A stretch of 64,000 nucleotides of DNA from Micromussa lordhowensis (GCA_964020085.1 OZ026598.1:23004450-23068449), one strand, 5' to 3'. Shown: positions 24,291-37,029, numbered from the stretch's first letter. The notes: generated by a model from the sequence alone, not told the origin. Numbers and translations are program-made.

Positions 24291-24770
24291 AAGTAATATC
24301 TTTCTTGATCAGAAATACCTACCATTTCAGTTATCATTTGCGAATTACCTTAACATGATTGGCTGAGAGCAGGCCAATTTATTGCTAGTTTTTAATTCAG
24401 TTGCACTGCAATTAATACAGACATGTTCTTCATTTTCTCAATCATATTATAAATGAGCAATTACATGAAAGCTCGAGCAATTAAGAATTTGCACCACTCT
24501 GCTGAAGTAACTTAATTTTCAAACCTTATTTCACTTCTGAGCCAAAAATAATTTATTTCAGACCTCCAAAATAGGTACACAGTTTTGAAGGGCTTCAAAG
24601 GCAATGGGAAAAATTAGTTTCATCGCAAACAACAAAAACGGTTTCAGGCCAGACCAAAATGACTTGAGCTTATAATTATAGCTTTGTTGCTAATGTTGAT
24701 ATGTAATTAAAATGATTTGGTCTAATGATTATAGTACCATACGACCTCCAAAAAATCTCACTTAACTTAA

Positions 24771-25690
24771 GAGTGCCTGCCGGTAAAAATCAGACAAATT
24801 CTTAATTTCACGGCAAGGGTCAAAAATTCGATTTCGCTCATATTCTTATGGTAGATAGGCTAGGGCATGACAAAAGCTACTGGATAGTTTTTTTGGTAAA
24901 ATATCCTTTCATTTCAAAGAAATATGCAAATTACCAAATCCTGTTAAAATCGTCATTTGACGGGCCATTTTATTAAACAACTTTGAGAGCCTCGCATGCA
25001 AAACCACATCATTCTTCCGTCTTTAAAACACTCAAATATTTTCGTGCAATTTTTAAATATGTACTGGGTCGATTTGGGGAAATGCTGCGTCATTTTTTGG
25101 TTGCAAAATAATTAAATTTTGCAGACATGTATTTCATTCACTTAAAAGTACTTCGTAAGAATCATTGATTTTCACCATGTGCGAAACCTTCAAATGGATT
25201 AAGCTTCTGGTGGTTGAATCGTAAAAGGATGGTCTTCAGAACCCTGTAAAAATTTCTTTGGGCAAATGATTGTGAGCGACGCGAGAGCTTTTCAAAGTAC
25301 GTTGAAAATGCAAATATTCAACTTCCGTTGTCTAATTTCAATTCACGGGTTAGACACATATTTTAGCATGCGCCACATGTCTTGACGTATATTAAGCTAA
25401 AATAGACACAGAGCTGATAAATTTGAAATGTTCTCACCTTATTTGCTGCAAAAGGCAGGTCCAAAAGCCAATTTAACGTGTTTTTCTCACCATTCGTCGA
25501 AGTAAAGCAAAGTTTCCTTCTGTTTACACAAAGTGTCTGGTGGAACATCATCAACTGTCATCGTATCTATAGGTCGAATACCATGAATCTTTGACCATCT
25601 TTCGGCGCATATGATCGCAACTGCATCTAAGTCAACAACGACTAAGTAATTTGTAAATAGTTGCTTGCCTTGCACTACACCAAAATACTA
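24771..25690 (+). repeat. Left arm of the foldback element
   Basis: Aligns as the inverse of about 27294-28681 once the nested LINE is ignored. It contains a 62-codon minus-strand frame at 25487-25675 (NYLVVVDLDAVAIICAERW, then a DEW end), whose counterpart in the right arm is damaged. Confidence 0.75.
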
Positions 25691-27147
25691 TTGCATTTGA
25701 ACGATTGCTGCTCAGTGAATCGCGGTTCGTTATTTGTTCGTCACGCAATGCAGTCGTTCTATTTTAGGGGGTAGGAGTAGGGCAATTTCTATCCTGATAC
25801 GCGACCACTTGGAGCACACAATCTTGTTGAGTAGGAAGAGAGTAAATAAAGGAAAAGAAAGAATAAATAGTTTACCTTTGTCTCCTGAGCCGTCAGCTGT
25901 TGTCATCATCTACCTGCATTGTGTAACACTGTGGCCCTAAACTGGTACCTAGGTCTTTTTGCACTGTGTCAATTTTTTTCGGTTACTTTTCTCAAACATT
26001 GCGAACTCAATCCGAAAATTCACCCGAGTCTCTAAATTTCCCAACTTCCAGAAAACCAAACAATGCAAACACTTAACGAAGACCTAAGATTTTTTATAAC
26101 TTGGCTGAATTTGTCTCCGAATTCTTTCGCAACAGTCAGAGAATTTTAGCGCCTTTGGCAAAGTTTTTTTTTTCTCAAATTGTTTTTTACAACATGATCG
26201 TACTGTTACCTTGGTCTTGCTCGTGCTCGTACTCCCCCCGCACTCCCACACGGTCCGCGATTTTAAGTCGCCTGATCTCCGCACGGAGACAAAATGTTGC
26301 AAATTTTTGCCTGAAGCATTTTGTGCGATTCCGCAATAACAACAAAGAGCTGTGTAAGGGCAGCCACTGATGAAAGACAAAGGAGATATTGGACCAGACC
26401 GGGAAGAATTAGCGCGTGGTGGGACTACTAATGCCCAATTGCACGAAAGTAATGGAACAATTTCAGAATTCCGCTTGCGATCTTTAGGGTTACAACCACA
26501 AACTCTACCAACAATAACTTAAAAAGAACAACAGCCCTCCATTTTCTGTCACAAAACAGAACTAATAAACATTCCAATACCCCGCAACTAAGCAAACAAA
26601 AGGCTCCAAATAGTGAGGCATGGCCAGGGTTTGTGTTCTCCGGGTAACTACTTTTTAAATTTAGTCTTTTTCTCACTAATTAGTCACGTTGTGATTTCAT
26701 ATTTTTTATTTCGGCTAGTTCTTGGTTCTTTGATCTGCAATTTTTTGATAGCAATTGTTTAAAATTGTGGTGAGTACAGGCACTTTATCATCCGCTGGTG
26801 GTTTGCTAAGGGGGGAGGGAGGGTGTCTTTTACTGACACCTTCGCTTAGCTAGACGTCAAGTTTCCAGTGCCAAATCTTGATATTGACTGTATTGCTGTT
26901 GGTTGTGCATTGATTTGGCACCCAGTTACAATCTGCTGGCCAGGTTTGGGGGGGGGGGGGTTTGGGATGGGGTTGTCAGAGCTGGGTCTGTCTTTGAGCT
27001 GTCTGCAGGCATGGTATTTGCAAATATGGTCAGATATATAAACGGATAAACACTGAATAAATTGTTTCACTTATCCTAAGAGTGCTCTATACAAAATATG
27101 AATACGAATTTTCAGTTATATAATATCTATATTTCTTTTTTTCTATC

Positions 27148-27246
27148 ATCATCATCATCATCATTAGTAGTAGTAGTGGTAGTGGTGGTAGTGGTGGTAG
27201 TGGTAGCAGCAGTAGCAGCAGCATTATTATTAATATTATTATTGTA
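27148..27246 (+). repeat. Trinucleotide microsatellite
   Basis: Runs of ATC, GTA, GTG and GCA-type triplets pass into ATT repeats. The homopolymeric Val/Ser/Thr frames over it are not genes. Confidence 0.9.
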
Positions 27247-27293
27247 CTCTGAGCACCCAAATGCTTGGGAGCAAGGGCCAGCAATCAAATGTA

Positions 27294-28459
27294 ATATTTT
27301 GGTGTAGTACGTACAAAGCAAGCAACTATCCACGAATGACTTAGCCATTGTTGACTTAGGTAGATGCAGTGGTGATCATATACGCCGAAAGATGATCACA
27401 GATTCCTGGTATTCCACCATTGAATACGTTGACAGTTGGCAATGTACATCGGACGTTGTGTAAACAGAAGCAAACTTAACTGCTTCAAATGCAACGAATG
27501 GTGAGAGAAACACGTCAAATCCGCTTTTGAAACTGCCTTTTACAGCAAATAAGGTAAGAACATGTCGAAATTCTCAGCTCCATGTCTATTTATAGGTCAA
27601 GACATGTGGCGCATGCTAAACCCGTAAATTGAAATTCGATGACGCATGGCAGATATTTGCATTTTTAACGTACTTTGAAAAGCTCTCGCGTCGCTCACAA
27701 TCATTTGCCCAAAGAAATTTTTACAGGAATCTGTAGACAATCCTTCTGCAATTCAACCACCAGAAGCTTAATCCATTTGAAGGTTTCGCACATGGTGAAA
27801 ATCAATTATTTTTACGAAGTACTTTTAAGTGAATGAAATACATGTCTGCAAAATTTAATTATTTTGCAACCAAAAAATGATGCAGCATTTCCCCAAATCA
27901 ACCCAGTACATATTTAAACATTGCACAAAAATATTTTAGTGTTTTAAAGGCGGAAGATTGATGTGGTTTTGCATGCTAGGCTCTCAAAGTTGTTTAATAG
28001 AATGGCCCTTCAAATGACGATTTTAAAAGGATTTGGTAATTTGCATATTTCTTTGAAATGCAAAGGCGTTCTTTCTCTTCTTGGGATAAGACTATGGAAT
28101 GAGATACCATGCCATATGAGGGTTTTGCCAAAAAAAAAAAACAGTTAAAAGAGTTCTTCGAACATTGCTATTAAATATATATTCAGATATTCAGATCCCT
28201 GTGATAATTAAGAAAGTTGGAGAAGTTGACTAATAAGGTATATTTTTTTTTTGTAAATAACCAAGTTCCTTGTAAACTGTGTTTCTTTCTAATTAGTATG
28301 TAAAATATAGTTGCAAGTAGATTTGCTGGTCTTTAATTATCAGTCAATAGATATTTGTAAATAATCAGTCCTTTTGTAACTTGTACCTTTTATTTGTTAA
28401 ACTAATTGCTGTTGTGTAAATCTGTCTTTCAATAGGTGTGTTCTTGTATTTGGCTTACC

Positions 28460-28491
<32 letters not shown>

Positions 28492-28681
28492 GGGTAGGCC
28501 ATCCACTAACTATTAAATTTGGTTTTAATAAAGTTGTTGTTGTTGTTGTATAATATTTTGCCAGTAGTTTATTTTATCCAGTACTTTTTGCCATGCCCTA
28601 GCCTATCTACCATAAGAGTATGAGCGAAATCGAATTTTCCACCCTTGCCGAGTTATTTTTCATATTTATGGACAGGGACTC
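27294..28681 (-). repeat. Right arm of the foldback element
   Basis: Inverse copy of the left arm, interrupted by a LINE fragment at 28067-28550. Confidence 0.75.
28067..28550 (+). mobile_element. 5'-truncated LINE 3' end inside the foldback arm
   Basis: Begins with the end of a reverse transcriptase ORF (GIRLWNEIPCHMRVLP), continues through a 3' UTR and ends in a short TTG repeat tail at 28534-28549. It interrupts the right arm exactly where the left arm is continuous, so it inserted later. Confidence 0.75.
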
Positions 28682-28784
28682 TTAAGCTTAAGCTTGAGCG
28701 CTGATATTGAATTCACTCCAGTAAAAATGCGTGAAAATAGACTTGAAGCTCAAGTGATCTCGTTTTAATCAGGACTCACAGCAC

Positions 28785-29339
28785 ACTTGCAAGGGCATTC
28801 ATTTGAGAATTCTTCTTCTTAAGTAAAACGGATCCTGCCACTGCCATACTGGGAAACCAACTTTCATCTCGTGACTGAACGCTGGAACAAGTCATCAGGA
28901 AGGAGTAGAAGATGGGCGCTCTGTCCTTCTACTCTTCGCAAAGCGATAGGAAATCGAACTTGATCAAGTCGTCTTAATCGCATTTCCTTAAAAGGGACGG
29001 GTTTGACCCAGAACACAGACCACAAACTTCACTTGAAAGCAGGCGAAGCACATTCTGAAGCACGTGCTTGGTCAACAGTTTGCACTTCACAACCCTTTCA
29101 GGTGGCCCATACATGAGAGGTTTGCCGATGGATTCATAATCTGATGGCAAATGCTTGTTAAACGGTTTACTTGAGTATTGAACTGATATTTTCACTGCTA
29201 GGTTACAAGGTTCTGTCCCTGATTGCGAATGGAAGTTACTGGTACTTGCGATCGACGTAGATGTCAAATGAAGGGAAGGCGGCAGAGGTGAGATAAACAA
29301 ACCATCTCTTGTTGACAATGCTTCCTGGGCACTTAGCAA
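28785..29339 (-). pseudogene. Probable N-terminal exon of the DUF6589-type gene
   Basis: The minus strand reads a Ser/Pro-rich leader, then GPPERVVKCKLLTKHVLQNV, LCSGSNPSLLRKC and, past a stop near 28974, a RAPIFYSFL-containing stretch typical of the start of DUF6589-family proteins. The reading frame is broken at least once. It matches the strand of the exons at 22558-24290. Confidence 0.5.
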
Positions 29340-29589
29340 ATTGCTTCCACCCAGTATATCATAACTTTAACATACTGTTTGGTCATTTTCGGCGTTAGAA
29401 GAAGTAGAAGTGGTAGGGAATTGTTCAAATTTCAGTGATCTCACTGCGGGTCGTTGCTGCACTTGTAAAGCTGTTGAAGGTGCAATCGACATGTTCACGT
29501 TCTCAATGTCCCCGTCCTTTTCGGCGGAATTTCAACGTCACCGTTTTGTTCTATCTGCTCCTTTATTAAAGTCTTCCTTTATCTTGTCT

Positions 29590-29915
29590 TGAAAAGTGAA
29601 GCCTTGGAGCCAAGGCTGGCTCATAGCTGCCGAAGCTTATCCCGGTTTCTGTAGCATGAAGCGGCTAGAAGTATTTCTACTTCCCCTGGACGGGATGCTA
29701 GTCCATCGCAGGTCACTCCCCCGCAAATTTGTTAGGTTTCCCCAACAAATAGCAGGTACCCATTTATACACCTTGGTTGAGAGAGGCACTGTGAGAGTAA
29801 AGTGTCTTGCCCAAGAACACAACACACTGTCCCCGGCCAGGGCTCAAACCCGGACCGCTCACTCCGGAGTCGAGCGCACTAACCATGAGGCCACTGCACC
29901 TCCCCATCTCGTCTT
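29590..29915 (-). mobile_element. tRNA-derived SINE
   Basis: Read on minus, the head has a tRNA-like box A (TGGTTAGTGCG, 29875-29885) and box B (GGTTTGAGCCC, 29840-29850), the internal RNA polymerase III promoter. A body and a conserved tail ending near the CCTTGGAGCC-type sequence follow. A headless copy lies at 49520-49745 in the opposite orientation, confirming a dispersed repeat. Confidence 0.82.
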
Positions 29916-30512
29916 GAAGGGATTGCAGATTAGTTTTGAGGATAAATAATGCCCAATTTCTCAGTGTAAAAGAAAAATTTTACAGGAGATAAATTACAAG
30001 ATAACAAAGCTTTCCAAATGGAGCATTTTTCACAGCCTAGCCATTTAAAAGTACATGTCTTTAAATGTTTTATCACCAGACGAATCACAAGATAATTATG
30101 TGGATTGGAAGTAAGGAGGTGGTTTTTGTTGTGCTTTGTAACAGCTGCATCATGGAAGCACCTAAAAGAGTGATCAATGTAATACACGTAGAACACCTAG
30201 AGAAAAGCAGAATGGTGGAGCTTGGAAAAATTCCTTTCTGCATGACTTCCATCACTGTCAAACTTGAGATAATGGAGCCAGAAATAGTAGAACAGCGATT
30301 CATAGAATGATTGTGAAAATGAAATTAGATTCAATATATCTCCCTTATTCTCCATTCTATATATGATCTTATTGTTCAGCCTTCTGAGACTAATGTTTGT
30401 CTGCTATTAAGGGACATTTCTAGGAAAGTTATGCCTTACCCCTTGTCCAGGACAGGTTGCTGTCATTGATCCTGCCCGAACAAAAATGCCACTGCCACAT
30501 ATTTAAGTTCCT

Positions 30513-30791
30513 GTGTATCCTCAGATTGGTGATATGGTTTTGGTAAACGGTGATGATGATAAACTTTGCAGAGTAGAAATTAGAGTTGTTGATCACAGAT
30601 TGAAATCAGGTAACGGATACTTCTTTGTCAAGCATCACAATTGGAATGACAATCAACTGTGGGTGAGGGAATCACTAGCAAGAGCCATGGATACTACCAT
30701 GTATAAGAGCATTGTTGGCTTAGTGGAAGGACAGTGGCATGGATTCTGCTGGAAAGACAGTTTAATACCTACATTCTGTAACGAGAGGTAA
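30513..30791 (+). CDS. Unrecognised exon-like ORF (92 aa)
   Basis: An open plus-strand frame with PQIGDMVLVNG, KSGNGYFFVKHHNW, LWVRES and SIVGLVEGQWHGFCWKD. The alternating beta-strand pattern looks like a small SH3/BAH-like barrel, and ends before a GT-type donor (GAGGTAAAA). It looks like a genuine exon or domain remnant, but no family is named with confidence. Confidence 0.35.
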   Translation: MYPQIGDMVLVNGDDDKLCRVEIRVVDHRLKSGNGYFFVKHHNWNDNQLWVRESLARAMDTTMYKSIVGLVEGQWHGFCWKDSLIPTFCNER

Positions 30792-31487
30792 AATGAACAT
30801 TGTCCTTGTTTGGAAAGTATCGTTTTTTATTAAGCTTTAAGCTGTGCTTTATTTATTGTAATTCGTCAGTTGATTCTTATTAAGTGTGAGAAATTAACCA
30901 AGTTTGGAGAATATCTTATACCCTTGTGAAACTTGTGGAATTCTTGAAAACCAAAGTTAGCCAGGATAATTGCGATTCCTTGCATGGTCATTGAATATTA
31001 ACTAAGTTTGGAAAAGGTCTTTTACATTAAGGAGTTTTCTGGACTAAATACCTTTGCTGGTTAATGGACAGTCCTAGTTTGGATTATGTGCCTTCCATGT
31101 TGTCACAACGTGGAAAACTTGCTAACCAAACTGAATATGGAATTTTGTTAAACCATGTGTGACTTATGAACTACAACCCATGGTTGGAAAATTTTGAATT
31201 CACATATGGTAATTAAAATTTTAACAAATAACATGGAAAATAGCTGGCCATACATGGTTATTCTGTGGATATCAAAAGTCAGTGTCAAATATCCATAAAA
31301 AAATCCATCAAATGTAATTTCCGACAGTTGAGTGTGCGAATAAGACAGAAATTGATATTTCTATGGCACAAGAACAGAAGGGTCTGGTGTAAGGCATGAT
31401 GGGTAGCAGGTTGTCTATAAAGTGTCAGTTCATCATGTGGTGAGGCATTCTAGGCCAACCTGTGGTATGGAAAACTGGTTATTTTTT
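30792..31487. other. No gene seen
   Basis: A/T-rich non-coding sequence with diffuse short repeats around TTTGGAAAA and CCATG words; no clear unit or element end. Confidence 0.5.
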
Positions 31488-32029
31488 TCAGTGAGGGACA
31501 ATTGCTCTTAGGGGTTTCTGAAGCCCTTGAACAAAACCCTTGTTTCGGGACAATGCATAGCCAAAACATGTCAACAAGTAATTGATAACCTTTACACTGA
31601 GGATGCCTTCGTAATGCTTCTGCAGGGCATTCAGAGAGGTTCCAAATGACCTTTTAGCATGCACTATGTCTAACCATTTCTCAAAATCATGTGTCACGCT
31701 CTCTCTCTCTCTCTGACCTTTTTTATGGTGTTTGAGTCCTCACCCCCAAGGAGTATGTTTGCTTGGGCATAGTGCTGTGATACAGACACTATCAACTCTG
31801 CGGCAACATGTTGCTCCACTGCTTTGGAGGACCCTGTCCAGTTATTTAGACAGTCATGTTTTCTTGAAGCACTGCCATTTTTAAGAGTTGCCTCGCAAAC
31901 TGCACAACGCTTTGCCCTGGTACTGTACCCTAAAACGTTGTCTGTATGAAGTCCAATGAGCGAATCAACTCCTATGACAGATGCAAAGTTTGATATGATA
32001 GCTTTTTTATGGCTTAGGGAAATGTCCAT
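31488..32029 (-). pseudogene. Mutator-like (MULE) transposase fragment
   Basis: The minus strand has the Mutator-type transposase core pattern: RCAVCEATLKNG, KHDCLNNWTGSSKAVEQHVA, ANILLGGEDSNTI and, in a second frame, FEKWLDIVHAKRSF. The acidic GGED-type motif corresponds to the second catalytic region of the family. The frame is broken at a CT/GA microsatellite (about 31700-31716). The N- and C-terminal parts are not found intact. This is a dead fragment. Confidence 0.6.
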
Positions 32030-32789
32030 GTATAAGCTGCACTTTTTTCACAAAATTAAAGCCAAAAATAAAGGGTGTGGCTTAATGTTCATCAAACACC
32101 TTAAGATGTCAAGAAATGAACATAAAAGAAACTGAGAGCGTGTTGCTGTTGTTCATTGACTTTTTCATGAGTGGTGGCTCCTAAAAGAGCCGTTTGTGTC
32201 TAAGTGACTAATTTTCACTGTACTCGAACAACTAAACACCAACCTACAAGGAATCTTCCATTCCTCTGCGCAGCTGTTTACAGTGATGTAGTATGGACCA
32301 AGGTATCTTTCTCCGTCTACACCCAAACTCAGGAACACAACTCCATCTTCCACTTCTTGTTTAGTAGATTTCATCGACTTGTTAGCAGCTGACAAAGAGA
32401 AAGCAGAAGAATCGGATGAGTATGTCAGAAGATTGATAGGAATTTCAGGTACATCCCCAGATTCTGTACAGAAACAGTCTTCTCAAATGCTCCCAATATT
32501 TTAAAAGATGGCATGCATTGTATCCCTTGTCTGGAGTTGGCCAAATGGAGTAAATCAACTATTCCTTCTCCACAATTCCCAAGCCAGTAAAGTTGTGAAT
32601 GGATACACTTTTTGCTAATTGGTGATTTGCTAGCCTCTTAAGAGCATCATAGTCATCTTTGTCACCCTTCGATGCATCTCGGTGAGGAATTTTGTATGTC
32701 TGCATTCCACATTTTATCTAGAATGACCACCACTCCAGAATGTGTCAAATGTGGCTGGAGGTAGTGCAGACTTCTTGCACCACCACTTG

Positions 32790-33660
32790 CTTCATTTACT
32801 GGAAAGCCTTGGTAATGGTTGCTGTTGTTTCACCAGTAAGGCCAAACATGTCAGCTAATAGCAAATAATTTGTGGATCTAAGCTCATTTTTTAACAGACT
32901 GCTGATGCCTTTGATCGGTACCAACTAATGATTGTTATTTTTCTTTAATAACTTAGATGTGAGATTGTATAGCACCATCAGCTGAACTGGCTTTGTCTTG
33001 GAGATTCCCATTTTGAATAAGCACACTACATTGATAATGAGTTTCTCCTCATCGCAACTCAGACAAGAATCCACTAAACATCTCTCTCACTCACCTCCAG
33101 ACAGCTTCACTTGAGTCAGTTCCTTGACATGCCTTTCTGCTTTTTTCTACCTTGATTCTGCTTTAAGTGCGTTTTTAGTTCTAGGGTCTTGGCATAGCAT
33201 TGGTTAAAACCGCAAACCCTGATCCTGTCTTCCACTCCACCTAAGCTTGTTCTAAGTCTCTTTGTTGTTTGGCACAGTTCATGCATGTAAAAGGACTCTC
33301 GCCACTTGACTGTGCTCCTCCTGTACAAGGTGGATCAATGTTCTTTATGCAGCCGTTGATTCGGATACTTTTTCCATAAACATTGAAGGTACACACCATG
33401 GGGATGTAGACTGACAGGTAGCTGCTGCTGGCCTTTTTAATTAGTTGCTTGGTATTGATAGGATGTTTCTCACTCCAATGTTTGTACTCATTACATCTGT
33501 CATGCCCTTTAATCGAGGCATAGCAGTATTCAGCTCCTGATCGTACTTGCTGTAAGAAAAGCGATTTTGCTGTCTAGTGTCTAATTTGTCGGTCTCCTCC
33601 AAAATGTTTAATGACCTCTGGATCCCAGAAATGGTGGCACTTATCTTTTCCTGGACTTGA
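32790..33660 (-). pseudogene. Diverged second copy of the 20.7-kb repeat-family protein
   Basis: Nucleotide and protein traces align with 20708-21664: the 3' part (about 32800-33050), the CGF-containing middle (IRVCGFNQCYAKT) and the 5' part near 33600 (TGACCTC-GAATCCCA-like). Multiple stops and frameshifts show it is not coding. Confidence 0.55.
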
Positions 33661-34947
33661 CCTGCTGTGAAGGATGGATCTGGAGGTCCCTCCCGATTTA
33701 AAAGAAGGACGAATTTGTTAATTGATTGCTGACCACTTTATGCTTTTTTTTGATACAGATGAAGGGGATGGTTCTAGATCTTTTGGAGATGTACAACTGT
33801 CGTCTTCAACCTTGAAGAAAGCATTGGCCTGTTTATGGCATTGAGGAAGCATGTTCGATTTGGACAACGCCTGAAAACTTTAATGTTGCTGTGCCTGGCA
33901 ATATTTCTTCAATCCTTGCTTGCTTCGGGCATTGTAAATGTGCGTGATGCTGGCTGTTTGCCATGGCCCACTTTTGGAAAGGTGCAGACTTCGCAATGAA
34001 AGCTACCCTTGTCCATTTGACTAAACAGGGGAACTTTGTCTCCAACAAAAGTAGAAAAGATCCTGTATGATGCTGCTACAAGAGCTCTCAGCTTGCAATT
34101 TTTTAGAGACAGTCTTGCCACAACACTTCTGTATGGCAAGTCTTTCACCTTGCATGGAACCGCTTTAAAAACTCTTTTGCTTTCCATAATTTCCGGCTGA
34201 TAACCCGCTTGGTAGATTACCCACATCGGTCATTTTTTGTAATAACAAGAAAAAAATTTCAACAGATTACCCGCACTTACAGATAACCTGCACCCAAAAA
34301 CAAAAGAAATTTAGGAACTCACAAAGTTGGAGTGATGATAAGCCCTCGTGGCTGAGCATAGCCCGTACAAGTGTAGTTTTTTTCAAGCCGAAGATTGATA
34401 AACTGTCCACTTAGCTGCCAGTTCAGAGGTGAAAAAACTCTCCTTAGCAAGGAACTTCTATTTTTTAATTTACCAGGTTAAATATTCAATTCATTTACAT
34501 TTGCAGTTTTCAGAGGGCAGTGGAATGCTATTTGGTCAATCAATCGTTTAAGTCTGCCATTTTAGATAGGTTCAATGGAAGCTGGGGCGAGTGTAAATTT
34601 TCTGATTTGATGGGAAATGGGATATGGGGCACAAAGAAAGGTAAAACAACTGCAGTTTTGAAATAAACAACAATACTTTTAATTCGACTAGCTAAACCGA
34701 CTTACAAATTCATTTTGCGACACCTAGAAAAGCACATTCTTTACTTAAATTACTTTAATTCAAAATCCATCAAAGTTTTCATCCTCAGTGTCTCTGTTTA
34801 ACAGGTCAATTAATCGCACATCCAGGACAGGATCTAGAGTTGTCTGTTGTTCATCATCACTGATTTCAGATGCATCACTCCCGTCATCCTCATCGGCACT
34901 GGGAACACTTGTAATTCCTGCTTTTCTGAAGCCATTCATGATTACCG

Positions 34948-36176
34948 TACCCTGGGTACCAGAGGTTTTTCTCGCGTTGTACGAGCTTTGTTCGGCCGAA
35001 GGCCGAAGACACGAGCGGCGAAGCCGCGAGAAAAACCTCTGGCTCAGAGCGCTTTGATTTACTGTGCTGAATGGACCTTGACCTCGTCTCTAATCTGTCA
35101 ATCAAACCGACGGTTTCATACGGTGATCACATGCACAAGCATGTGAATGAAATGAAAAAACAAAGGAAAATAAAATCAAAGTGCTTGAAAAAAATTACCA
35201 AACCTGAAACAAATCTCGACCATAACATAAGCATTATCTTCCGCGTTTTGACAAACCGATGAAATGGATTTTAACGTATTGCATGACCTAATTTTTGGCT
35301 CAGTGTTTACAATGTACGTGGATAACATTTTAGCTACGTATTCTTTCCGGACAACTGGTAAATGAACAATATCGACCTATCATTTTGGAATCACATGAGC
35401 TTCATCAGCAACAATCCCAAAGAGTTTTTTTTGGTCTGGAGCATCTTCCTCCACTTTTCATTCAGAATAAGCGCCTCGGGGTTTGCAAATATAAAAGAGT
35501 ATCGACCAGCGAAAGCACCATCTTGGTCGGCATCTTCGCCAGATAAACAAGTGCACGAAATTCCTCGATGCTCCAGTTGCTTTATGTGGCATTCGATTAG
35601 GGCATTTAGTGGACAAATGACAATCACAATTGGATTTTTTGGATAATAGCTGTAGCCCAAATTATGTAGTTCGACACAGAGTCCAGGAATTAATTGAAAT
35701 AACAATGATTTCCCGAATCCCGTTGGTAATACCGCCAACACATCGTGGCGGCGTATAAAATTTGCAATTTCATCCCTTTGCTCCGCACTTAAGTTTTCAA
35801 CACCGTCGAACGTTTCGAGAACTTTTGCTATGGCTTGTTCCAGATCTTGGTCGCTTAAAAATCTTTCAGCTCGCGAAAAAACACCGAGCTCAAAGTCCGC
35901 CATCTCCACACCAAGAAACAAAAACATTTCACGGGCTTCCTCTATTCTTAGAAGCCAATCACCGTGTCTTTTAGATTAGAAGACCCTTGGGAGGTCATTA
36001 GGAGCCAATCAGCTTTCTAGTCCAGATTCTGGACTAGATTGATTTAAACTGGCTTGTCATTGGCTCGGCGTTCTCAAAGAAATCGCGCTCTGCTCCAGAG
36101 GTTTTTCGCGCGGGTCACAATAGAGACATAACCGACACCGGAAACCGCGCAAGAAAAACCTCTGGTACCCAGGGTA
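34948..36176. mobile_element. 1.23-kb inverted-repeat element with 9-bp duplication and palindromic ends
   Basis: Ends are TACCCTGGGTACCAGAGG at 34948 and its inverse ending at 36176. TGATTACCG flanks both sides (34939-34947; 36177-36185), a 9-bp duplication as made by Mutator-like transposases. Each end is itself a foldback: the 18-bp sequence 34959-34976 recurs inverted at 35025-35042, and a similar pair occupies 36095-36165. The interior carries a minus-strand RecQ-like fragment, so it resembles a gene-carrying MULE. Confidence 0.78.
35391..35927 (-). pseudogene. RecQ-like helicase fragment carried in the inverted-repeat element
   Basis: A minus-strand ORF with an N-terminal helical domain, Walker A VLPTGFGKSLLFQLIPG, a motif Ia region IVIVICPLNALIECHIKQ and FIFANPEALI. 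The DEAH box region (VADEAH) is visible just downstream in another frame; the shift coincides with an A8 run on the minus strand (35425-35432). A stop follows soon after. Motifs III-VI are absent. It is the N-terminal third of a RecQ-type helicase, paralogous to that at 21.6 kb. Confidence 0.75.
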
Positions 36177-36304
36177 TGATTACCGTGACTTTCACTACTT
36201 TCCACACTCGAATTACCCAATTGCAGACTTCCGCGAGTGTTGTCCTTCTTGTCTTTCCAGTTTCGGTGAGGGTGTGAATTCCTTCCGACATCCACTTCTC
36301 CCAC

Positions 36305-37010
36305 TCCTCGTGAAATATAATAACAATAATATACAGTATTTATAGAGCGCTAATTCCCAATGGTCCAAAAGCGCTTTACATAATAAAAAATAATAACAAC
36401 AAAAATCCTAAACCCACAAAACTACATTGTCATTCTATAAAAATTCCCAATGGACCAAAAACGCATTTACATAATAAAAACATAACAACAAAATCCTAAA
36501 CCTACAAAAACTACATTGTCATTCTATAAAAACATCATCATTCTATACAACATCATAACCAATTTTAAAAAGCCTTGAGCTTAGATTTAAAAGAAGAAAG
36601 GGAATTACAAGATCTAAGTTCGAATGGAAGTGCATTCCAAACAGAAGGTGCGGCAATAGTAAAAGACCGGCCACCATAAGTTTTAAGATTAAATTTAGAT
36701 GTAGAAAGTAAAAATTGATTGGAGGATCTAAGAAGTCTACCAGGTGTATAAGGCTTGATGAAATCAGTGATATAGCTAGGTGCAGCACCATGAAGCGCCT
36801 TAAATGTAATTACTGCAATTTTGAAAGTTATTCTTTGTTAAATTGGTAGCCAATGAAGTTGAATAAGCAACGGCGTAACATGCTCATATCTACTAGTAAG
36901 GTGAATAAGCCTAGCAGCACTATTTAGGACACTCTGTAAACGTTTCAAGATACATTTAGGCTGACCGTAGAGCAATGAGTTACAATAGCAGAGAGGTTCT
37001 GTGAAGAAGG
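36305..37010 (-). mobile_element. LINE 3' fragment
   Basis: Read on minus, the sequence encodes the end of a reverse transcriptase ORF (LKRLQSVLNSAARLIHLTSR, LLIQLHWLPI and, after a frame change, GGRSFTIAAPSVWNALPFELR). A 3' UTR with two similar units containing CCCAATGG-CCAAAA follows. The 5' part is missing; the upstream junction is against a pogo-like transposase fragment. Confidence 0.75.
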
Positions 37011-37029
37011 ATACGGGCCTTGGATGCCA

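Larger units (their letters stand above)
24771..28681. mobile_element. 3.9-kb TTAA-flanked foldback element
   Basis: The two ends are inverted copies (GAGTGCCTG at 24771; CAGGGACTC ending 28681), each flanked by TTAA (24767-24770 and 28682-28685). TTAA duplications are typical of piggyBac and Kolobok transposons. The arms are long, about 0.9 kb each, and imperfect. The centre (about 25690-27290) has no intact transposase that I recognise. It sits within a DUF6589-type gene on minus, probably in an intron. Confidence 0.7.

Noticed and set aside
27087..27348. Poly-Val, poly-Thr and poly-Leu frames
   Set aside because: They are translations of a trinucleotide microsatellite.
29840..29885. tRNA gene suggested by A and B box sequences
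   Set aside because: The boxes are embedded in a SINE whose body recurs at 49.5 kb, and no proper acceptor stem pairing is evident; it is a tRNA-derived repeat head.
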